6,705 nucleotides of DNA, taken from NCBI GenBank assembly GCA_006844635.1, contig SPJO01000138.1:1-6705 (forward strand), given 5' to 3'. The position numbers and the translations under genes were made by a program. The DNA is from Methylophilaceae bacterium (GTDB lineage Bacteria; Pseudomonadota; Gammaproteobacteria; Burkholderiales; Methylophilaceae). The notes under the pieces were generated by a model. The model was not told where the DNA came from. It saw only the letters and a program-made list of their open reading frames with translations, and did not search any database. This document shows, piece after piece, positions 5,878-6,705 of this stretch. Numbering within the stretch: the first letter of the stretch is position 1; each line of letters begins with the position of its first letter.

Positions 5878-5891
5878 TATTAAATAATCAA
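5862..5891 (-). promoter_or_regulatory. promoter of the UmuD-like gene, predicting a leaderless transcript
   Basis: On the minus strand, TTGATT (5891-5886) and TACAAT (5867-5862) are 18 bp apart. Only six bases separate the -10 from the ATG, so transcription would begin at or next to the A of the start codon. This agrees with the missing Shine-Dalgarno sequence. Confidence 0.5.
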
Positions 5892-5948
5892 CACTCTTTT
5901 TTTACGAGTCATAAAATTAGCTTTGATATGGCGTTTAATTTACTCTGT

Positions 5949-5962
5949 TTGATATAAATCAA
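5949..5962 (+). promoter_or_regulatory. FNR/ANR-type box
   Basis: TTGATATAAATCAA is an exact match to the FNR consensus TTGAT-N4-ATCAA. A -10-like TACCTT at 5985-5990 predicts a start near 5997, placing the box centre (5955.5) at about -41.5, the standard position for activation of class II FNR promoters. The target would be the 99-aa gene at 6063. The site is also about 94 bp upstream of the divergent UmuD-like start, so an effect there is less likely. Confidence 0.6.
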
Positions 5963-6062
5963 ATCAACCAAATTAATTTCGTTGTACCTTTTTTCTGACT
6001 AGGACTAATTAAAACTACAGCCTGGTATTAGAGGGTTTAATCTTAATTCAAGGAGAGACAGC

Positions 6063-6362
6063 ATGGATGAAATTAAAACGAAAAACGGTAAAGTCGTTGG
6101 TAGTTGGGACGGCAAAAGTGTTACAGAGTTGATGAGTGAAATAAAGCGCATCAAAACGACTCTAGCCAATGAAGGCTCAACTGACACATTGGTTTCAAAA
6201 GAAATGCCTCATAGAGAACAGCTACATGAGGATTTGAAGGATTTTAGAGCCTATCATTTATGGGGCTGCGATCTAAGTGGTCAATGCTTAGTTGGCACAG
6301 GCGCAAACCGCATTGAATCAGTGGACAAAGTACTATCGTTCTCATTGATAGACCATCATTAA
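6063..6362 (+). CDS. hypothetical protein, 99 aa
   Basis: A strong ribosome site, AAGGAGA at 6050-6056, lies six nt before the ATG, so this is very probably a real gene. I do not recognise the family. The first third (NGKVVGSWDGKSVTELMSEI) looks like a short beta hairpin leading into a Lys/Glu helix of about residues 20-38. The middle (48-64) is charged. The C-terminal part, YHLWGCDLSGQCLVG (64-78), holds Cys69 and Cys75, and the protein ends in DHH. Five histidines and two cysteines would allow metal or redox chemistry, but no standard metal motif is present. No signal peptide or membrane segment is seen, so it is probably cytoplasmic. The FNR-type box upstream suggests induction when oxygen is low. 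Confidence 0.75.
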   Translation: MDEIKTKNGKVVGSWDGKSVTELMSEIKRIKTTLANEGSTDTLVSKEMPHREQLHEDLKDFRAYHLWGCDLSGQCLVGTGANRIESVDKVLSFSLIDHH

Positions 6363-6374
6363 GTGGATTGCTAA

Positions 6375-6508
6375 AGCTAACCTAAGAACTATACTTTAAG
6401 GGGTTTGTATTTTTAATATTTATACTTACCCCCAAATAATAAAGCCTAAAGCAGCTCCGTTAGAAGTCCGCTTGAATGTCGGGTTAGCTATAAAGCTGGC
6501 TATACTTT
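6375..6508. repeat. gene-free stretch with weak repeats
   Basis: AGCTAACC (6375-6382) and GGTTAGCT (6482-6489) are an 8-bp inverted pair. CTATACTTT occurs at 6389-6397 and 6500-6508. Between them, GGGGT-TT-GTAT (6400-6410) faces ATAC-TT-ACCCC (6422-6432), a 9-bp stem with a TT/TT internal loop. No T-run follows. It could be a weak terminator between the converging genes or the remains of a small repeat. No frame here looks coding. Confidence 0.25.
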
Positions 6509-6517
6509 GTGTACGGG

Positions 6518-6705
6518 TCAATCTAAACAAAAGTCTTCCCCACAATTTTCGCATTTACGGCTAATCAAGTTAGATGAAATAGAGTATCTAGATTGTTGTG
6601 TTTTGTATGTTATCGGAGCTTCACAATTTGGACATTTCATGCGATGTAAGAGGAGGCTACAAATAATAAACCATATAAAAGAAATACTAATTGCTAAAAT
6701 CGATT
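6518..6705 (-). CDS. membrane-anchored zinc-ribbon protein, 3' end only
   Basis: The minus strand is open from the right edge to TGA at 6520-6518, giving the last 61 codons; the start lies outside. A hydrophobic run, ILAISISFIWFIICSLLL, is a clear membrane segment, followed at once by HRMKCPNC and, 23 residues later, CENC, then FCLD-stop. Paired CxxC motifs make a C-terminal zinc ribbon facing one side of the membrane. The internal ATG before KCPNC is unlikely to be the start, because no ribosome site precedes it and the frame stays open with protein-like content upstream. The family and role cannot be named from this fragment. Confidence 0.6.
   Translation of the reverse strand, partial: SILAISISFIWFIICSLLLHRMKCPNCEAPITYKTQQSRYSISSNLISRKCENCGEDFCLD

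Noticed and set aside
5742..5957. 71-codon plus-strand frame
   Set aside because: It runs opposite the UmuD-like N-terminus and through its palindrome and promoter, and has no ribosome site.
6400..6432. Intrinsic terminator after the 99-aa gene
   Set aside because: The stem has an internal loop and an AT-rich 11-nt loop, and no T-run follows on either strand.

Overview
The window looks like chromosomal DNA of a gammaproteobacterial methylotroph, probably Methylophaga-like. Two things suggest this. The left edge carries a beta-RFAP synthase gene, an enzyme of methanopterin biosynthesis that among bacteria marks C1 oxidisers. It sits next to a PpsA/PpsR pair that closely resembles the gammaproteobacterial proteins. 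The DNA is moderately AT-rich. No tRNA, rRNA, IS element or CRISPR array is visible.

Layout. 1-503 (-): 5' part of the beta-RFAP synthase gene, running off the left edge. 504-696: divergent promoter region with a three-armed TTAGC/GCTAA repeat. 697-3900 (+): phosphoenolpyruvate synthase (ppsA) followed with no gap by its regulatory kinase/pyrophosphorylase (ppsR), a compact gluconeogenic control operon. 3921-4457 (-): an exported glutathione-peroxidase-family protein, convergent with ppsR, with a possible 10-codon leader peptide in front. 4514-4619: no gene or clear signal seen. 4620-5148 (+): two small acidic protein genes (55 and 59 codons), each about 70 bp downstream of a near-identical sigma-54-like -24/-12 element. 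They look like a tandem duplication of a promoter-plus-gene unit. 5173-5257: structured 3' region ending in T6. 5256-5855 (-): an UmuD/LexA-type self-cleaving protein with an N-terminal, probably DNA-binding extension and no umuC beside it. Its start is overlapped by a perfect 21-bp palindrome and by a promoter that predicts a leaderless mRNA. 5949-5990: a perfect FNR-type box placed 41.5 bp from a predicted start site, upstream of an unrecognised 99-aa protein (6063-6362, +). 6363-6517: no gene, only weak repeats. 6518-6705 (-): 3' end of a gene for a protein with one membrane segment and a C-terminal zinc ribbon, running off the right edge.

The genes fall into a metabolic half (cofactor synthesis for C1 oxidation, and pyruvate to PEP conversion with its switch) and a stress/regulatory half (peroxidase, SOS-like regulator, oxygen-regulated small protein, sigma-54-type small proteins). 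The least explained parts are the twin small-protein units and the UmuD-like gene with its palindrome and leaderless promoter.
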